Source of the DNA: Prochlorococcus sp. AG-418-F16 | Lineage (GTDB): Bacteria; Cyanobacteriota; Cyanobacteriia; PCC-6307; Cyanobiaceae | Assembly (NCBI GenBank): GCA_003214235.1 | Contig: QCLW01000002.1 | Span: 21,790 to 85,789, forward strand | DNA: 64,000 nt | Direction: 5' to 3' | Shown: piece by piece, positions 49,870-60,928 of the stretch | Position numbering within the stretch: the first letter of the stretch is position 1 | Layout: each line of letters opens with the position of its first letter | The notes under the pieces: model-generated | The model's database searches: none | Seen by the model: only the letters and a program-made list of their open reading frames with translations | What the model was told of the DNA's origin: nothing | Program-made: the position numbers and the translations under genes

Positions 49870-50421
49870 TTAAGGATTGATTTCTTTCTTTTCCCATTTC
49901 TTAATCTTTTCCCATAGATATCTTTTATGAATAGGCTGTTCTAATTTAAGAAGATCTACTGAATCGATTTCAAAATTTAGAACTACAAAATTTTCTGACT
50001 TAGGTAGATTGCATAACATTTCATAAGCAGATTGTAATTTTGGATTTATTCTCTCTCCTGGAGATCCCCAGAACCAAGAAGATTTTGATGTTTCAGATAA
50101 TGTATCCCAATAATTTTTGTTATCACACAATTCACTTATTTTCCCCTTGAATCTATATTGTGATTTGGTTTTCAAAAAAAACCATAATATTTCTGCATTA
50201 GGATTAGATTTTAAATGCTCAATTTTTTCACTTCTTCTATCTGTAAAAATAATCATTGAACTATCTGTATGCCATCCTCTGAAAACAACTGTTCTTAATC
50301 TTGGCTCATTTTGTTTACTAACTGTTGCCAGCTGAACCCATCTATTAGAAGGTGATTTACCCTCTTTTTTTCTAGAAGATTTTAAATCTTGCCTCCAACT
50401 TGGTAAGTTGTTGTCAAACAT
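49870..50421 (-). CDS. pyridoxamine-5'-phosphate oxidase-like flavoprotein
   Basis: This 183-residue protein has the split-barrel pattern: RWVQLATVSKQNEPRLRTVV, FRGWHTDSSMIIFTDRRSEK and FFLKTKSQYRFKGKI. It belongs to the PNPOx-like family of flavin-binding proteins but lacks enough of the PLP-binding tail to call it PdxH. Function unknown. Overlaps its upstream neighbour by eight bases. Confidence 0.75.
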   Translation of the reverse strand: MFDNNLPSWRQDLKSSRKKEGKSPSNRWVQLATVSKQNEPRLRTVVFRGWHTDSSMIIFTDRRSEKIEHLKSNPNAEILWFFLKTKSQYRFKGKISELCDNKNYWDTLSETSKSSWFWGSPGERINPKLQSAYEMLCNLPKSENFVVLNFEIDSVDLLKLEQPIHKRYLWEKIKKWEKKEINP

Positions 50422-51031
50422 TTAATTTAGGTAAAAAAAGACCAGTTTTTTTCTTATATTCTTCGAATGATTCGTATTTTGTGAGTGATTTATCTTTTTT
50501 TATCATTCTTGGTAGAAAAACTATAAAGAAAAATATTGCAAGAATTGCGAATGGAATAAAACTCATTGAAAGGATACAGAATGATAGATAAATTAGTATT
50601 TCTCCTAGATAATTTGTATTCCTTATATTTTTGAAAAATCCTTCCTTAATTAGATCTTTTTTTAATTTAAGAGAAAAGTATTTTTGAGCATCACTAGCAA
50701 AGTGTAAAAACACACCAATAATATTTATGGATATAGATGTAGTTATTACGATATTTGGAACAGACTTCTGAGATGAGATAAGAATATACGGAGCTACCCA
50801 GTAACTTCCAAGAAAAATAAAACCAGTAACTGAAGTTATAAAATTGATTTTTTCTTTAAAATAAGGATCTGGAAATATCTTTTCTTTTAGTAACCAAAGT
50901 AATCCATAAGTACCATGCAGAGCCAAATAAACGTAGGGAGCTATTGTAAAATTATCGAAAAACATCATAAGTCCTAGCACTACAAATGCAGTGAGTCCCT
51001 TATGAAGATTAATTATTTGATTAAGTTTCAT
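50414..51031 (-). CDS. DUF1295/ICMT-like membrane protein
   Basis: This 205-residue protein has several membrane helices and a C-terminal signature like steroid 5-alpha-reductase or isoprenylcysteine methyltransferase proteins: DAQKYFSLKLKKDLIKEGFF, RNTNYLGEILIYLSF and KYESFEEYKKKTG. Reaction unknown. Co-oriented and overlapping with the flavoprotein gene. Confidence 0.7.
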   Translation of the reverse strand: MKLNQIINLHKGLTAFVVLGLMMFFDNFTIAPYVYLALHGTYGLLWLLKEKIFPDPYFKEKINFITSVTGFIFLGSYWVAPYILISSQKSVPNIVITTSISINIIGVFLHFASDAQKYFSLKLKKDLIKEGFFKNIRNTNYLGEILIYLSFCILSMSFIPFAILAIFFFIVFLPRMIKKDKSLTKYESFEEYKKKTGLFLPKLNV

Positions 51032-51096
51032 TTTTTAATAATCTAAAAAATGAAATTATTTTCTGTGGATATAACCTAAGCCATCAAAAATTTTGA

Positions 51097-51168
51097 TGGG
51101 CGATACTGGATTCGAACCAGTGGCCACTACCGTGTCGAGGTAGTGCTCTACCACTGAGCTAATCGCCC
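51097..51168 (-). tRNA. tRNA-Val (GAC)
   Basis: The minus strand folds as a complete cloverleaf: acceptor GGGCGAT/ATCGCCC, D-loop with AGTGGT, anticodon stem CTACC/GGTAG around loop TCGACAC (anticodon GAC), T-arm with GGTTCGAAT. Discriminator A; 3' CCA not encoded. 72 bases. Confidence 0.95.
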
Positions 51169-51217
51169 AACTTGAGGATTTTTCAATCCCCCTTATAAGA
51201 AAATAGCAGGTTGAGTT

Positions 51218-52009
51218 TCATTTTCTAAGTAATTTAACTTTCCATCTTTCTCTTTTGGTGACTTCTATATTTAGAATTTCGATAAATCCTTTGTTTTCAA
51301 GTTGCAGTTTGTCACCAATTTTAAGATTAATAGTTGGCTTATTAACTTTGCTCCCATTTAATCTAAGCATTCCATTTTCTATCCTTTCAATAATCTTGGT
51401 TCGTGATATCCTAAAGCCAGCTGAAGCTATAGCGTCTAATCTTGTTGAAGCTTCTACTGTGTTAATAAGTTTCTTTAATCTTCCAGTAGGTATTTGTAAT
51501 TCATCTATACCAACTATATTAATTTTTACTTTTACGTCTCTCAAATAAAAAAACTTTTCATTTAGAAACTCAATATCTAAATTGTCAATTATCCCTTGTG
51601 CCCCCCTATCGCCAATAGTCCATATGTCTCCTACTTTTTGTTCAGTTAACCCATTTTCAATTAATAGGGATCTAAAGTCGTCTTGTGTAGCATTATCAAA
51701 TAAAAAATTGCCAATAATTTGTATTCCTTTTGCTGGAAAATTGCTTATTAAAGAATCCTTTTCAGGAATTTTATCTTCTCTAAAGCAAGCTATTTTAGAT
51801 CTTTGAGAAGAGGAGAATCCTCCATAAACAAAAAATTTGAAATCATTTAAATTGTCAAAATCTTTTAAAATCTCATCGCAAACATAAGTGGAGTTAAACC
51901 CAGTCCAATAAGTTTCCCAGTGTTTAAAAGCTAAGTTTGCAATATTTATTAATTCTCCAGTTTCTTTTTTATAGTTTGAATTTATTGAAATTTCTTTTAA
52001 GTCAATCAT
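51218..52009 (-). CDS. S4-domain RNA-binding protein (YlmH-like)
   Basis: This 263-residue protein has a C-terminal S4 domain: RLDAIASAGFRISRTKIIER and GMLRLNGSKVNKPTINLKIG. The N-terminal 180 residues match the YlmH/photosystem II S4 group. Such proteins bind rRNA or assist cell division and thylakoid maintenance. Start follows directly on the stop of the upstream gene. Confidence 0.85.
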   Translation of the reverse strand: MIDLKEISINSNYKKETGELINIANLAFKHWETYWTGFNSTYVCDEILKDFDNLNDFKFFVYGGFSSSQRSKIACFREDKIPEKDSLISNFPAKGIQIIGNFLFDNATQDDFRSLLIENGLTEQKVGDIWTIGDRGAQGIIDNLDIEFLNEKFFYLRDVKVKINIVGIDELQIPTGRLKKLINTVEASTRLDAIASAGFRISRTKIIERIENGMLRLNGSKVNKPTINLKIGDKLQLENKGFIEILNIEVTKRERWKVKLLRK

Positions 52010-52576
52010 TTAGCCTTCCAAAAAGATGATATCCTTTGGGTCTGATTGTTTTATTAAACCCCAAGGTAATTCAGTGCCAATTTGATTTTCAAGAAGTACA
52101 AGCCATTTACCCTCTTTATTTAAGTTAATAATTGATCTCAATTCTTTATTTCTATTTAGATTTATACTTGCTGAAGAAACAACGCTTCCTAAATATCCTG
52201 AACCCATTCCTAAGAGACCTCCTATTAAAGTTTCACCGATGTTATTTAAACCAAGAAAGCTGAAAGTAGATAGATTAGTCATATTAGTAAAAGCTATCCC
52301 TGCTATGAAACCAAAAGGCATGAGCCATCTACTCATATCTTTTTGCCTTAGTTTACGGTCAAGATTAGGATTAAGGATTCTTATCTCTTCTATTAATTGA
52401 GATTTAATGAAATTATTAGCTGATTCGTTTAGCAATTTATTTTGATCAAGAGAGATTTTCTCTCTTGAGGGCGGTATCAATATAGCTTCGTAGAGCAATA
52501 TTGACTTTTCTCTGAAAACATTAAATAGTTGAATACATTTTTCAAGGTCTTCAAATATTACTATACTTTTAGTCAC
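52010..52576 (-). CDS. conserved hypothetical membrane-associated protein
   Basis: This 188-residue protein has a helical N-terminus, then MPFGFIAGIAFTNMTN and GETLIGGLLGMGSGYLGS, two Gly-rich membrane segments, and a soluble end (KWLVLLENQIGTELPWGLIK). Probably co-transcribed with the S4 gene. Unrecognised. Confidence 0.6.
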   Translation of the reverse strand: MTKSIVIFEDLEKCIQLFNVFREKSILLYEAILIPPSREKISLDQNKLLNESANNFIKSQLIEEIRILNPNLDRKLRQKDMSRWLMPFGFIAGIAFTNMTNLSTFSFLGLNNIGETLIGGLLGMGSGYLGSVVSSASINLNRNKELRSIINLNKEGKWLVLLENQIGTELPWGLIKQSDPKDIIFLEG

Positions 52577-52675
52577 ATTTCATTCCTCAAATGTTTGTGT
52601 TTTATTCAAATTAATAAAATAAGATATAACTACTATAGATTAAGTTAAAGTAAAAGATTAAAGAACAACTCGTAA

Positions 52676-54262
52676 ATGACAAAAGTTCTCATTACAGATC
52701 CAATTGATCAAACAGGAATTGATATTCTTTCAAAGGTAGCGCAAGTAGATCAGCGAATAGGAATCTCAAACTCTGAATTAGCTTCAATTATTAAAGATTA
52801 TGATGCTTTAATGATACGCTCTGGGACTCAAGTTACAGAGGAAATTATTAATTCTTCGAATAAACTCAGAATAATAGGAAGGGCAGGTGTTGGAGTTGAT
52901 AATGTGGATGTTAAAGCTGCTACACAAAAAGGAGTTCTTGTAGTTAATTCTCCAGGTGGAAATACTATAGCTGCCGCTGAACACACCATAGCTATGATGT
53001 TGGCCTTATCTAGACATATTCCAATTGCTAATATGAGTACTTTGTTAGGTAAATGGGAAAGGAAGAAATTTGTTGGGAATGAGCTTTATAAGAAAAAGTT
53101 AGGAGTCGTAGGTTTAGGGAAAATTGGTGCTCATGTAGCGAAAGTTGCTAATGCATTAGGAATGGAAGTTTACGGATATGATCCCTTTGTTTCAACTGAA
53201 AGAGCTCAACAAATACAAGTTAAGCTCTCTGAGCTAGAGGAATTATTCCAACAATCCGATTATGTAACTTTGCATTTGCCTCGCACACCAGAGACAGAAA
53301 ATTTAGTCAATATGGAGGTTCTTAAAAGTATGAAAAGTAGCGCAAAATTAATTAATTGTGCTCGAGGAGGTTTAATTGACGAAGAAGCATTAGCAGAAGC
53401 TTTAAATAAATCCTTGATTGGAGGAGCGGCAATAGATGTCTTTTCTAAAGAACCTTTGGAATCTAATTCACCACTTCTTAAAGTTGAAAAGAATCTTATC
53501 CTTACCCCGCATTTAGGAGCATCTACTCGGGAAGCGCAAGAAAATGTAGCTGTTGATGTTGCCGAACAAATCAGAGACGTTTTACTTGGGTTGTCAGCTC
53601 GAACTGCGGTAAATATACCAGGTTTGAGTCCTGATATAATGGATAGCCTAAAACCTCATTTGCAGTTGGCTGAAACAATGGGTCTCCTTATTAGTCAGCT
53701 TTCAGGGGGACAGATTCAAAAACTAGATGTAAAACTTCAAGGTGAATTTGTTCAACATCCTTCTCAACCATTAATAATAGCTAGTCTAAAAGGGCTTTTA
53801 AGTAAAGCTTTGGGAGATAGGATTAATTATGTTAATGCTTCTCTAGAAGCAGATTCTAGAGGTATTTCAGTTGTCGAAAGTAAAGATGAGGCAAGACCTG
53901 AATTTGCTAGTGGATCGCTTCAGTTAAATACTTATGGAGATAATGGCGACCATAGCGTAGCAGGCAGTATTTTTGCGGATGGAGAATTAAGAATTATTAG
54001 TATTGATCAATACCCAGTTAACGTTTCACCAAGCAGATATATGTTGGTTACTAGGCATAGAGATATGCCGGGTATTATTGGCAAACTAGGTTCTTTATTG
54101 GGTAGCAACAATGTAAATATTGCCTCCATGCAAGTTGGGCGTAAAATTGTTAGAGGAGAAGCTGTTATGGTTCTAAGTATTGATGATCCAATTCCTAATG
54201 AGTTGCTTGAAACCATTATTGAAGTGGAGGGAATTACTAGTGCTAATCCAGTTACTTTATAA
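52676..54262 (+). CDS. serA: D-3-phosphoglycerate dehydrogenase
   Basis: This 528-residue enzyme starts serine synthesis by oxidising 3-phosphoglycerate with NAD. It has a Rossmann motif [13 protein letters not shown], the catalytic Arg in [19 protein letters not shown], an intervening domain, and a C-terminal ACT domain ([17 protein letters not shown]) for serine feedback. Length fits the long type 1 form. Confidence 0.97.
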   Translation: MTKVLITDPIDQTGIDILSKVAQVDQRIGISNSELASIIKDYDALMIRSGTQVTEEIINSSNKLRIIGRAGVGVDNVDVKAATQKGVLVVNSPGGNTIAAAEHTIAMMLALSRHIPIANMSTLLGKWERKKFVGNELYKKKLGVVGLGKIGAHVAKVANALGMEVYGYDPFVSTERAQQIQVKLSELEELFQQSDYVTLHLPRTPETENLVNMEVLKSMKSSAKLINCARGGLIDEEALAEALNKSLIGGAAIDVFSKEPLESNSPLLKVEKNLILTPHLGASTREAQENVAVDVAEQIRDVLLGLSARTAVNIPGLSPDIMDSLKPHLQLAETMGLLISQLSGGQIQKLDVKLQGEFVQHPSQPLIIASLKGLLSKALGDRINYVNASLEADSRGISVVESKDEARPEFASGSLQLNTYGDNGDHSVAGSIFADGELRIISIDQYPVNVSPSRYMLVTRHRDMPGIIGKLGSLLGSNNVNIASMQVGRKIVRGEAVMVLSIDDPIPNELLETIIEVEGITSANPVTL

Positions 54263-54279
54263 ATATTTCTCCTCTATTA

Positions 54280-55191
54280 ATGGCAAATAAAGATTGGTAT
54301 AAATTAACCTTTCAGATAGAAATTGATTCAGAAGAACTTATTATTTGGAAATTAAATGAGCTAGGAATTTTTAGTTTTTCATTTGAATATTTGATAAAAA
54401 CTGAAAATAAAAAAGAAGTAAATATTTGGCTTCCAATTGATGAATGGAGCGAGAGTTCCATAATTGATTTTGAAAAAATAATTATCAAACTTCTAAATAT
54501 TAATGACTCTAAGAATCAATTTTTTGATTGGAGTATTATTAAAGAGGAAGATTGGTTAACAAGCTGGAAGAAATATTGGACCCCTGAATTAATAGGAAAT
54601 CATTTTTTAATATTGCCTTGTTGGATAAATCTGGATGAAAAATTTAAGGATAAACAAATCATAAAAATTGATCCTGGAGCAGCCTTTGGTACTGGCAGTC
54701 ACCCATCGACGTATTTATGTTTAGAAAAAATGGAGAATATGTTACTTTCTAATAAAAAGGTATTAGATATTGGCAGTGGTAGCGGGATTTTGAGCATTGC
54801 TGCAAGATTGCTTGGAGCAAAAGAGATTTGTGCAATTGATTATGACTATCTTGCCATTAATTCTACTAACTCTAATTTTCAGCTAAATTTTGGCAACTTA
54901 AATGACCTAACTACATATTTGGGATCTTTTAATGAGGTAATTATCAAATATCAACTCAATAAATTTGATTTGGTTTTTTGTAATATTCTCGCTGAAGTAA
55001 TAAAAGAAATGATCCCAAATATTTATAAGTGTTTGAGAAAAAATGGGCATGTCATTTTCAGTGGAATTCTGAATTCACAAAAAGATGAAATCATAAAAAT
55101 ATTAAATCAAAATAACTTGAAATTATTGGATTTATCATCTGATAAAGATTGGGTTTGTATTTCAGCTCAAAAAGCCAGCAATACAACCTAG
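54280..55191 (+). CDS. prmA: ribosomal protein L11 methyltransferase
   Basis: This 303-residue SAM enzyme has [15 protein letters not shown] (substrate-linked SAM motif), [15 protein letters not shown] (motif I), CAIDYDYLA and FCNILAEVI with the catalytic N-I-L-A. N-terminal substrate-recognition domain present. 17 bases downstream of serA, likely one transcript. Confidence 0.95.
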   Translation: MANKDWYKLTFQIEIDSEELIIWKLNELGIFSFSFEYLIKTENKKEVNIWLPIDEWSESSIIDFEKIIIKLLNINDSKNQFFDWSIIKEEDWLTSWKKYWTPELIGNHFLILPCWINLDEKFKDKQIIKIDPGAAFGTGSHPSTYLCLEKMENMLLSNKKVLDIGSGSGILSIAARLLGAKEICAIDYDYLAINSTNSNFQLNFGNLNDLTTYLGSFNEVIIKYQLNKFDLVFCNILAEVIKEMIPNIYKCLRKNGHVIFSGILNSQKDEIIKILNQNNLKLLDLSSDKDWVCISAQKASNTT

Positions 55192-55325
55192 GTATAAGTT
55201 TTTCTTATAGATTCCCTTTAATACATTTTATTGTGTCATTTTTTACTTCAAAATCACGCATATCGACTCAATCAATGTTAAAAATGTATTTGATAGGTAT
55301 TAAGTACCAACAATTTTTTATTTAA

Positions 55326-55625
55326 ATGGCTTCTTACAAAGTTACACTAATCAGTGAAGGTGAAGGTCTCAATTCAACAATTGAAGTACCTGACGATCAA
55401 TACATTCTCGATGCTGCTGAGGAGCAAGGTATCGACCTACCTTATTCATGCAGAGCTGGAGCTTGCTCAACATGTGCAGGTAAGGTGACTTCAGGTAGTG
55501 TTGATCAATCAGATCAGAGTTTCTTGGATGACGATCAATTAGAAGCTGGTTTTGTTCTTACATGCGTAGCTTACCCAACATCTGATGTAACAATTACAAC
55601 TCATGCTGAGGAAGAATTGTACTAA
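55326..55625 (+). CDS. petF: [2Fe-2S] ferredoxin
   Basis: This 99-residue plant-type ferredoxin has the cluster ligands in [15 protein letters not shown] and a final Cys in FVLTCVAYP. It carries electrons from photosystem I to FNR, nitrite and sulfite reductases and probably the desaturases. A strong terminator follows at 55670. Confidence 0.97.
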   Translation: MASYKVTLISEGEGLNSTIEVPDDQYILDAAEEQGIDLPYSCRAGACSTCAGKVTSGSVDQSDQSFLDDDQLEAGFVLTCVAYPTSDVTITTHAEEELY

Positions 55626-55669
55626 TTATAAAAATTAACTCATTTAAGTTGATATTTTATTATTTCTCT

Positions 55670-55697
55670 GCCACCCTCTATAAAGGTGGCTTTTTTT
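55670..55697 (+). terminator. terminator of petF
   Basis: GCCACC (55670-55675), loop CTCTATAAA, GGTGGC (55685-55690), seven T. Confidence 0.85.
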
Positions 55698-55704
55698 GTG
55701 AATA

Positions 55705-56061
55705 ATGAATAATTTTGAATTTTTTAAGACTGGAAGTGTTCAGTCAAGTTATGGAGGTCAGTACAGTTATAAGGTTATTGGACCATGTTGCAGACTATAT
55801 GATAGAGAAGAGTTGCCTTGGCCCTGTTCAAGGTTGGCATGGCGTAGCAAGGAACCAAGCTGGAGAAGAATAGGCTCTAGGTTCGTGGCAGATATGGCTT
55901 CAAGAAAATGTCCCTCTTATTCGGTTCAGATTCTGGAGCCTGGATCAAAGCCTGTAGAAACAGTAATTACTCTTTTTTCAAAGAGATTTTCTTCTGATAT
56001 ACAAGAATGGTGGTATAGCAAAAAACCAGGCTCGAAAGAGCCTAGTAATTGTTTACCTTAA
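55705..56061 (+). CDS. conserved hypothetical protein, Cys/Trp-rich
   Basis: This 118-residue product has VIGPCCRLYDREELPWPCSR, LAWRSKEPSWRRIGSRF and ASRKCPSYSVQI. The composition is very unusual (many Trp, Arg, Cys) and suggests a conserved metal- or nucleic-acid-binding fold. It lies close behind petF but beyond its terminator. Unrecognised. Confidence 0.6.
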   Translation: MNNFEFFKTGSVQSSYGGQYSYKVIGPCCRLYDREELPWPCSRLAWRSKEPSWRRIGSRFVADMASRKCPSYSVQILEPGSKPVETVITLFSKRFSSDIQEWWYSKKPGSKEPSNCLP

Positions 56062-56082
56062 ATTAAGTTAAATAATTTGTGA

Positions 56083-56646
56083 TTAGGCTTTTGGTGTTGC
56101 AGGTATATAACCTCTTAAGCCTGAACATTCAAGACTATCTACTGTATCTACTCCAGTTTTTGAGTTAGTGCCTGTTGCTCTTTCACATAATGATTTCCTC
56201 TGAGGTAGATCAAGAGTTGCATCAGTAAAGTCTGCTCCATCTATAGTTGCCCCATCAAAAACACTTTTCATCAGCTCACCATTAGTAAGATTTGCATCAG
56301 ATAAATCAGCATTATCAAAACGAACAGCATATGCAATAAGATCTTTCATGTTGGCGCTTTTGAAACTAGAATTTGCTGCAGTTGTTACGCTCATATAGGC
56401 GCCTTGTAGATTTGCCTCTCCTAAATCTTGATTAGATAAATCATATTTTACAAATTCATTATTTTGAAGATCTGCACCATGAAGATCTTCTTTCAATCCA
56501 TCTACTGATGAAGGATCACTAGGATAAAGTGCATTAGTAGAAATTGGATTAAGAAGTAAACCAATAATCAATGGAAGAAAAATTAAAAGTCTTTTCAGAG
56601 ACTTATTTAGGAACGAAAAAAAAGTAACCATTTCGATCAACATCAA
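56083..56646 (-). CDS. exported pentapeptide-repeat protein
   Basis: This 187-residue protein begins with a signal/anchor (LLIFLPLIIGLLLNPISTNA). A repeat region with the A-[DN]-L-x-x pattern follows (about residues 50-150: DLSNQDLGEANLQGA, FDNADLSDANLTNGEL, GATIDGADFTDATL), forming a quadrilateral beta-helix. The C-terminus has two cysteines. Cyanobacterial relatives are lumenal. Function unknown. Confidence 0.8.
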   Translation of the reverse strand: MMLIEMVTFFSFLNKSLKRLLIFLPLIIGLLLNPISTNALYPSDPSSVDGLKEDLHGADLQNNEFVKYDLSNQDLGEANLQGAYMSVTTAANSSFKSANMKDLIAYAVRFDNADLSDANLTNGELMKSVFDGATIDGADFTDATLDLPQRKSLCERATGTNSKTGVDTVDSLECSGLRGYIPATPKA

Positions 56647-56717
56647 ATAGAAAAACCTATGACTATTATTTCATGGGTTGGTCATTTACAACGCTCCTGC
56701 TAACGAACTGTTGCAGT

Positions 56718-57656
56718 TTATTTAATTTCTGCAGTTAGAAAATCTTTGGCGAGGTGAGTATTTGGAAAAACTTTTTGCGCCTCTTTAAGCAAATCGCTTG
56801 GTGTAATTGAATTTTTATTAGTGTATCTTGGACTTAAATGAGTAATAATTAATTTTTTTGTATTAGATAATAATGCTGTTTTAGCAGCCATAATTGTTGT
56901 GGAATGTAATTTTTCATAGGCCATGTTCTCATCCTCCTGGGAAAATGTAGATTCATGTACAAGTAAATCGGCATTTTTTGATAATGAAACAGCTGATTCG
57001 CTAAAGACAGTATCGGTGCAATAAACAAAACTTTCTCCCTGCCTAGGAGGTCCGCAGAATTCTTTCCCACTAAATTTCCTTCCATCAGCTAATACGACTT
57101 TTTTGCCTTGTTGCAATTCTGAATAAATTGGTCCAGGTGCTATTTTCAGAGACTCTGCTTTTTTGATATCAAATATACCTGGCTTATCTTTTTCGCTCAC
57201 TCGATAACCGTAAGCTGGTATTTTATGTTTAAGGCATGCGCAATTTACTTTTATTTTGTTGTTTTCAAAAAGAATTTTATTTTCTGATGCAAAATTTTCA
57301 ACTTCCACAAAATACAATGGGAACGATAATTTGCAATAACTACTTTTAAGTGCAGAATTTATAAAACTTCGCAACTCTGAAGGGCCATAAATTTCGATAC
57401 CATTACTATTTCCTGATAAACCTAACGTAGCCAAAAGTCCAGGCAAACCATAAATATGATCTCCATGCATATGTGTAATAAATATTTTCCTGATTTGTGA
57501 AGATTTAATGTTGCTTTTTATTATTTGATGTTGTGTTCCCTCACCACAATCAAAAAGCCAAACTTCTGATGACTGTGATAATTTCAGTGCTAAGGAAGAA
57601 ACATTTCTCGTTAAGGATGGTACTCCTGAGCTTGTTCCTAAGAAGGTGATATTCAC
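56718..57656 (-). CDS. rnz: ribonuclease Z
   Basis: This 312-residue metallo-beta-lactamase-fold nuclease trims tRNA 3' ends, fitting a genome whose tRNA shown here lacks encoded CCA. Metal ligands are in THMHGDH (His62, His64, Asp66, His67), with YCTDT and VHESTFSQED later. Full length. Confidence 0.93.
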   Translation of the reverse strand: MNITFLGTSSGVPSLTRNVSSLALKLSQSSEVWLFDCGEGTQHQIIKSNIKSSQIRKIFITHMHGDHIYGLPGLLATLGLSGNSNGIEIYGPSELRSFINSALKSSYCKLSFPLYFVEVENFASENKILFENNKIKVNCACLKHKIPAYGYRVSEKDKPGIFDIKKAESLKIAPGPIYSELQQGKKVVLADGRKFSGKEFCGPPRQGESFVYCTDTVFSESAVSLSKNADLLVHESTFSQEDENMAYEKLHSTTIMAAKTALLSNTKKLIITHLSPRYTNKNSITPSDLLKEAQKVFPNTHLAKDFLTAEIK

Positions 57657-57745
57657 TTATTTATGATATTTTTATTTTTATATCTGGCTTAAATCTAGAC
57701 TTTTAGTCAAACTAAGGCAAATTAAGAATTTCTTTTTTAAACAAA

Positions 57746-58921
57746 GTGATACTTAAATTTAAAAATATTTATAGTAAATCTTGCCTAATTAGTATTTTAT
57801 TTATTTGTGTTTCTCAGAGTGAACCTGTTTTGGCATCTAGAGAGCCAATAATTAGAGTTTTGATATCAAAGAATAACAATGTAAGGATTAGATCAGATAA
57901 ATCACTTCCTTTAACAATAGAGGGAAAATTCTTTTCAAGTAAAAAAATAAAAGGCTTAACTTTGAAAAATGAGCAAAATAGAAAAATTTTATATTTTGAT
58001 AAAAATAAACAAAAAATATATGACTTAAAAAGTAATCAACAATTTCAAGTTAGATCTTCTGATAGAAGAGGTATATGGGTAGGTAAGAAAAGATTTTCTG
58101 GTAAGCTTAATCTCTTTATACTTGATTCTGAAATATTGGTAGTGAATGTTTTAGGAATTGAAAAATACCTTAGTAGCGTGGTTGGTTCAGAGATGCCAAC
58201 AAAATGGCCTATAGAAGCATTAAAAGCACAAGCCATTGCATCTAGAACCTATGCTTTAAAGCAAAAGGGAAATAATTTATTTGACATAGATTCTACCGAG
58301 AGAAATCAAGTCTATAATGGCTTGGAGTCAAGAACTTATAAAACTATCAGAGCCGTTAAAAGTACAAGATCTTTGGTTTTGACATATAAAAATAAATTAA
58401 TTAATGCTTTGTTTCATAGCAGCTCAGGCGGAATGACAGAAAATAGTCAAGATGTATGGAAGAATAAATATTCATATTTATCAAGTGTGAAAGATTTTGA
58501 TAAAAATAATCCAAAATTTAAATGGAAAAAAATCTTTTCGAATAATGAATTAACAAATTTATTTCCCAAGATTGGAGGTTTAAAAAATATAGAGATTCTA
58601 GATATTACAAATACAGGGAGGGTAAAAAATGTAAAACTTATTGGGGCTTATAGTTCTTATAAAATGTCTGGGGTAGATTTAAGAAAAAGATTAGGCCTAA
58701 AGAGTAATTTCGTGAGATTTAAATTTTTTGATGAAGAATTAAATGAAAAATTTCCTATAAAAAAAGGTTTAATAGTTTTTGGACAGGGATCTGGACATGG
58801 AGTAGGAATGAGTCAATGGGGTGCTAAATTTATGGCTTCTAGAGGCCATAAAGCTGAAAGAATATTAAAATATTTTTATAAGGGTGTGCAGATTAAACCT
58901 TTTAGAAAAGATTACCTGTAG
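57746..58921 (+). CDS. SpoIID/LytB-domain protein
   Basis: This 391-residue protein carries a signal peptide (SILFICVSQSEPVLA). The SpoIID domain covers about residues 130-390, with SVVGSEMPTKWPIEALKAQA, SSSGGMTENSQDVW and GHGVGMSQWGAKF near the end. Such proteins act on glycan strands of peptidoglycan or stimulate amidases. GTG start. Confidence 0.85.
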   Translation: MILKFKNIYSKSCLISILFICVSQSEPVLASREPIIRVLISKNNNVRIRSDKSLPLTIEGKFFSSKKIKGLTLKNEQNRKILYFDKNKQKIYDLKSNQQFQVRSSDRRGIWVGKKRFSGKLNLFILDSEILVVNVLGIEKYLSSVVGSEMPTKWPIEALKAQAIASRTYALKQKGNNLFDIDSTERNQVYNGLESRTYKTIRAVKSTRSLVLTYKNKLINALFHSSSGGMTENSQDVWKNKYSYLSSVKDFDKNNPKFKWKKIFSNNELTNLFPKIGGLKNIEILDITNTGRVKNVKLIGAYSSYKMSGVDLRKRLGLKSNFVRFKFFDEELNEKFPIKKGLIVFGQGSGHGVGMSQWGAKFMASRGHKAERILKYFYKGVQIKPFRKDYL

Positions 58922-58924
58922 AAA

Positions 58925-59848
58925 TTATTTAGCATTAAGGACTAATTTTGGATTTATATTAGTTTGCTCTTTATTTAAGAAGCCTATCCCAAGTAATATT
59001 TTTCTTTTATCTATTACTTTTATGGGTTTTTTATAATCAAAAGCTTTGCTTTTCTTAAAGTAATTCATATCAACTTCAATTGCTCTTCCAGTTTGCCAAA
59101 AATTGATTTGTTCTTCTTTAGTTAGGACTAATGATGAAATGTGATTAAGAGCAGAAATTGTTGGAATAATAAAATGTGAAGCTTTGCCTCGCTCCTTTTC
59201 TTTTTCGATATCAGATATTTTTACAGAGTTTTGTTCATCAAAGCCACAAGCTGAAATTCTTTTTAGTTGTAGAAGGCAACCCTCGGAATTAAGAATTTTA
59301 CCTAAATCTCTTGCTATTGATCTTATATATGTGCCAGCCGAACATTTGATTTTTATTTCTATGATTCCATTTATTTGGTCCCATTTCATTAAAATAAGTT
59401 CGTCTATTTTTACTTCTCTTGGTGCTAATTCAAAATTTTCATTTTTAAAAGATTTTTTATAAGCTCTCTCACCATTCACGTGCACACTAGATACTTTCGG
59501 AGGAATTTGTTTAATTATTCCTCTAAATTTATTTAAATATTGATCTAATTTCTCATCACTGATTTTAGGCCAATTTTTTTTATTAATTATTTCTCCATGA
59601 ATATCATCAGTCTTAGTTCTTATCCCTAATTGAATTTGTCCTATGTAAGTTTTACCCTGAGGAAGATATTGAATAAATCTTGTCGCATTACCAATTGCTA
59701 TTGGTAATGTTCCTATAACTTCTGGATCAAGAGTTCCTGTGTGCCCGACTTTTTTTATATTTAGTAACTTCCTGATTTTTTTCACACAATCATGTGAGGT
59801 AAAGCCTTTATCTTTATTAATTACTAAGAATCCATCTTTAGTTTCCAT
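58925..59848 (-). CDS. truB: tRNA pseudouridine-55 synthase
   Basis: This 307-residue enzyme makes pseudouridine 55 in the tRNA T-loop. Catalytic Asp41 lies in HTGTLDP, with [20 protein letters not shown] [15 protein letters not shown] later. Length normal. Stops three bases after the convergent SpoIID gene. Confidence 0.95.
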   Translation of the reverse strand: METKDGFLVINKDKGFTSHDCVKKIRKLLNIKKVGHTGTLDPEVIGTLPIAIGNATRFIQYLPQGKTYIGQIQLGIRTKTDDIHGEIINKKNWPKISDEKLDQYLNKFRGIIKQIPPKVSSVHVNGERAYKKSFKNENFELAPREVKIDELILMKWDQINGIIEIKIKCSAGTYIRSIARDLGKILNSEGCLLQLKRISACGFDEQNSVKISDIEKEKERGKASHFIIPTISALNHISSLVLTKEEQINFWQTGRAIEVDMNYFKKSKAFDYKKPIKVIDKRKILLGIGFLNKEQTNINPKLVLNAK

Positions 59849-59925
59849 TTTTAATATTAAGAATACTTTGAGAAAGATTTATAACCATTCTATGATTTTT
59901 GTATGGGAAATTTTAAAGTAAGAAA

Positions 59926-60666
59926 TTGAAAAACAATAGTTTTATATTAAAAGAGTTTTTAGATAATGCTTTTAATTTGAAATCACATTTAATGGAATTC
60001 TTTTCAATGAAAGAATGTGATTTAGATGGATTCCTTGCAAATGCAAAGATGAATTTGGCAAATTCACATCCTGGAGATTCTTTAAATAATGTTTCGGATT
60101 TTTATACTGAGATTGTTGGAGATCGGCATGTAGCTGATTTAGCCGCTTGGCATATTGCAAGCAAGGATTACATCGCGGATACTTTAAAACTTCAGCAGAG
60201 TTTTTCTAGAAATTTAGTTTTAGATTTTGGAGGAGGGATTGGAACGCATGCCTTAGCTAATGCTATGTCTGCAAAAGTTGAGCATGTTTTTTTTGTAGAT
60301 ATTAATGAAACAAATAGAAACTTTGTTGAATATAGGGCTAAGGAATTAGGAGTCGAAAAAAAGCTTACTTTTTGTAAGACAATTAAAGATACCCAAATAT
60401 CGAAATTTGATACGATAATTTGTCTTGATGTTTTGGAACATCTTACCGATCCAGCTTCTCAACTTGAGATTTTTAATGAGTTTATGGATTTTAATTCTAT
60501 TGCTTTATTTAATTGGTATTTCTATAAAGGAGAAAAAAATGAATATCCGTTCCATATAGACGATCTTCAAATAGTTGAAAAGTTTTTTAAGACTCTTCAA
60601 TCAATGTTTTTAGAAGTTTTTCATCCTATTCTTATAACAACAAGAGCTTATAAAAAAATTAGATAA
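59926..60666 (+). CDS. class I SAM-dependent methyltransferase
   Basis: This 246-residue protein has motif [26 protein letters not shown], and [11 protein letters not shown] typical of ubiquinone/menaquinone-type methyltransferases. N-terminal 85 residues are helical. Substrate unknown. TTG start; ends overlapping rpmA by eight bases. Confidence 0.8.
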   Translation: MKNNSFILKEFLDNAFNLKSHLMEFFSMKECDLDGFLANAKMNLANSHPGDSLNNVSDFYTEIVGDRHVADLAAWHIASKDYIADTLKLQQSFSRNLVLDFGGGIGTHALANAMSAKVEHVFFVDINETNRNFVEYRAKELGVEKKLTFCKTIKDTQISKFDTIICLDVLEHLTDPASQLEIFNEFMDFNSIALFNWYFYKGEKNEYPFHIDDLQIVEKFFKTLQSMFLEVFHPILITTRAYKKIR

Positions 60667-60919
60667 CTATATTAACTCTTTTTCTATTTCTTAAATTTCT
60701 TTTTATGCTTTCGAAACTTACGGTTCCTTCTTTGAGTGCAAAAAGTGTGTCATCTTTCCCTTTGCCAACATTGATTCCTGGTAAAAAAGAAGTACCTCTT
60801 TGGCGAATTAAAATTGACCCAGCAGAAACTTTTTCTCCACCATAAGCTTTTACTCCCAGTCTTTTGGAATTTGAATCTCGACCGTTTCTTGTAGAACCTG
60901 TTCCTTTTTTATGAGCCAT
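60659..60919 (-). CDS. rpmA: 50S ribosomal protein bL27
   Basis: This 86-residue protein has the N-terminal [20 protein letters not shown] and [15 protein letters not shown] signature of L27, which reaches the peptidyl-transferase centre. Ten bases downstream of rplU, same operon. Confidence 0.97.
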   Translation of the reverse strand: MAHKKGTGSTRNGRDSNSKRLGVKAYGGEKVSAGSILIRQRGTSFLPGINVGKGKDDTLFALKEGTVSFESIKRNLRNRKRVNIVI

Positions 60920-60928
60920 TAGAAATGT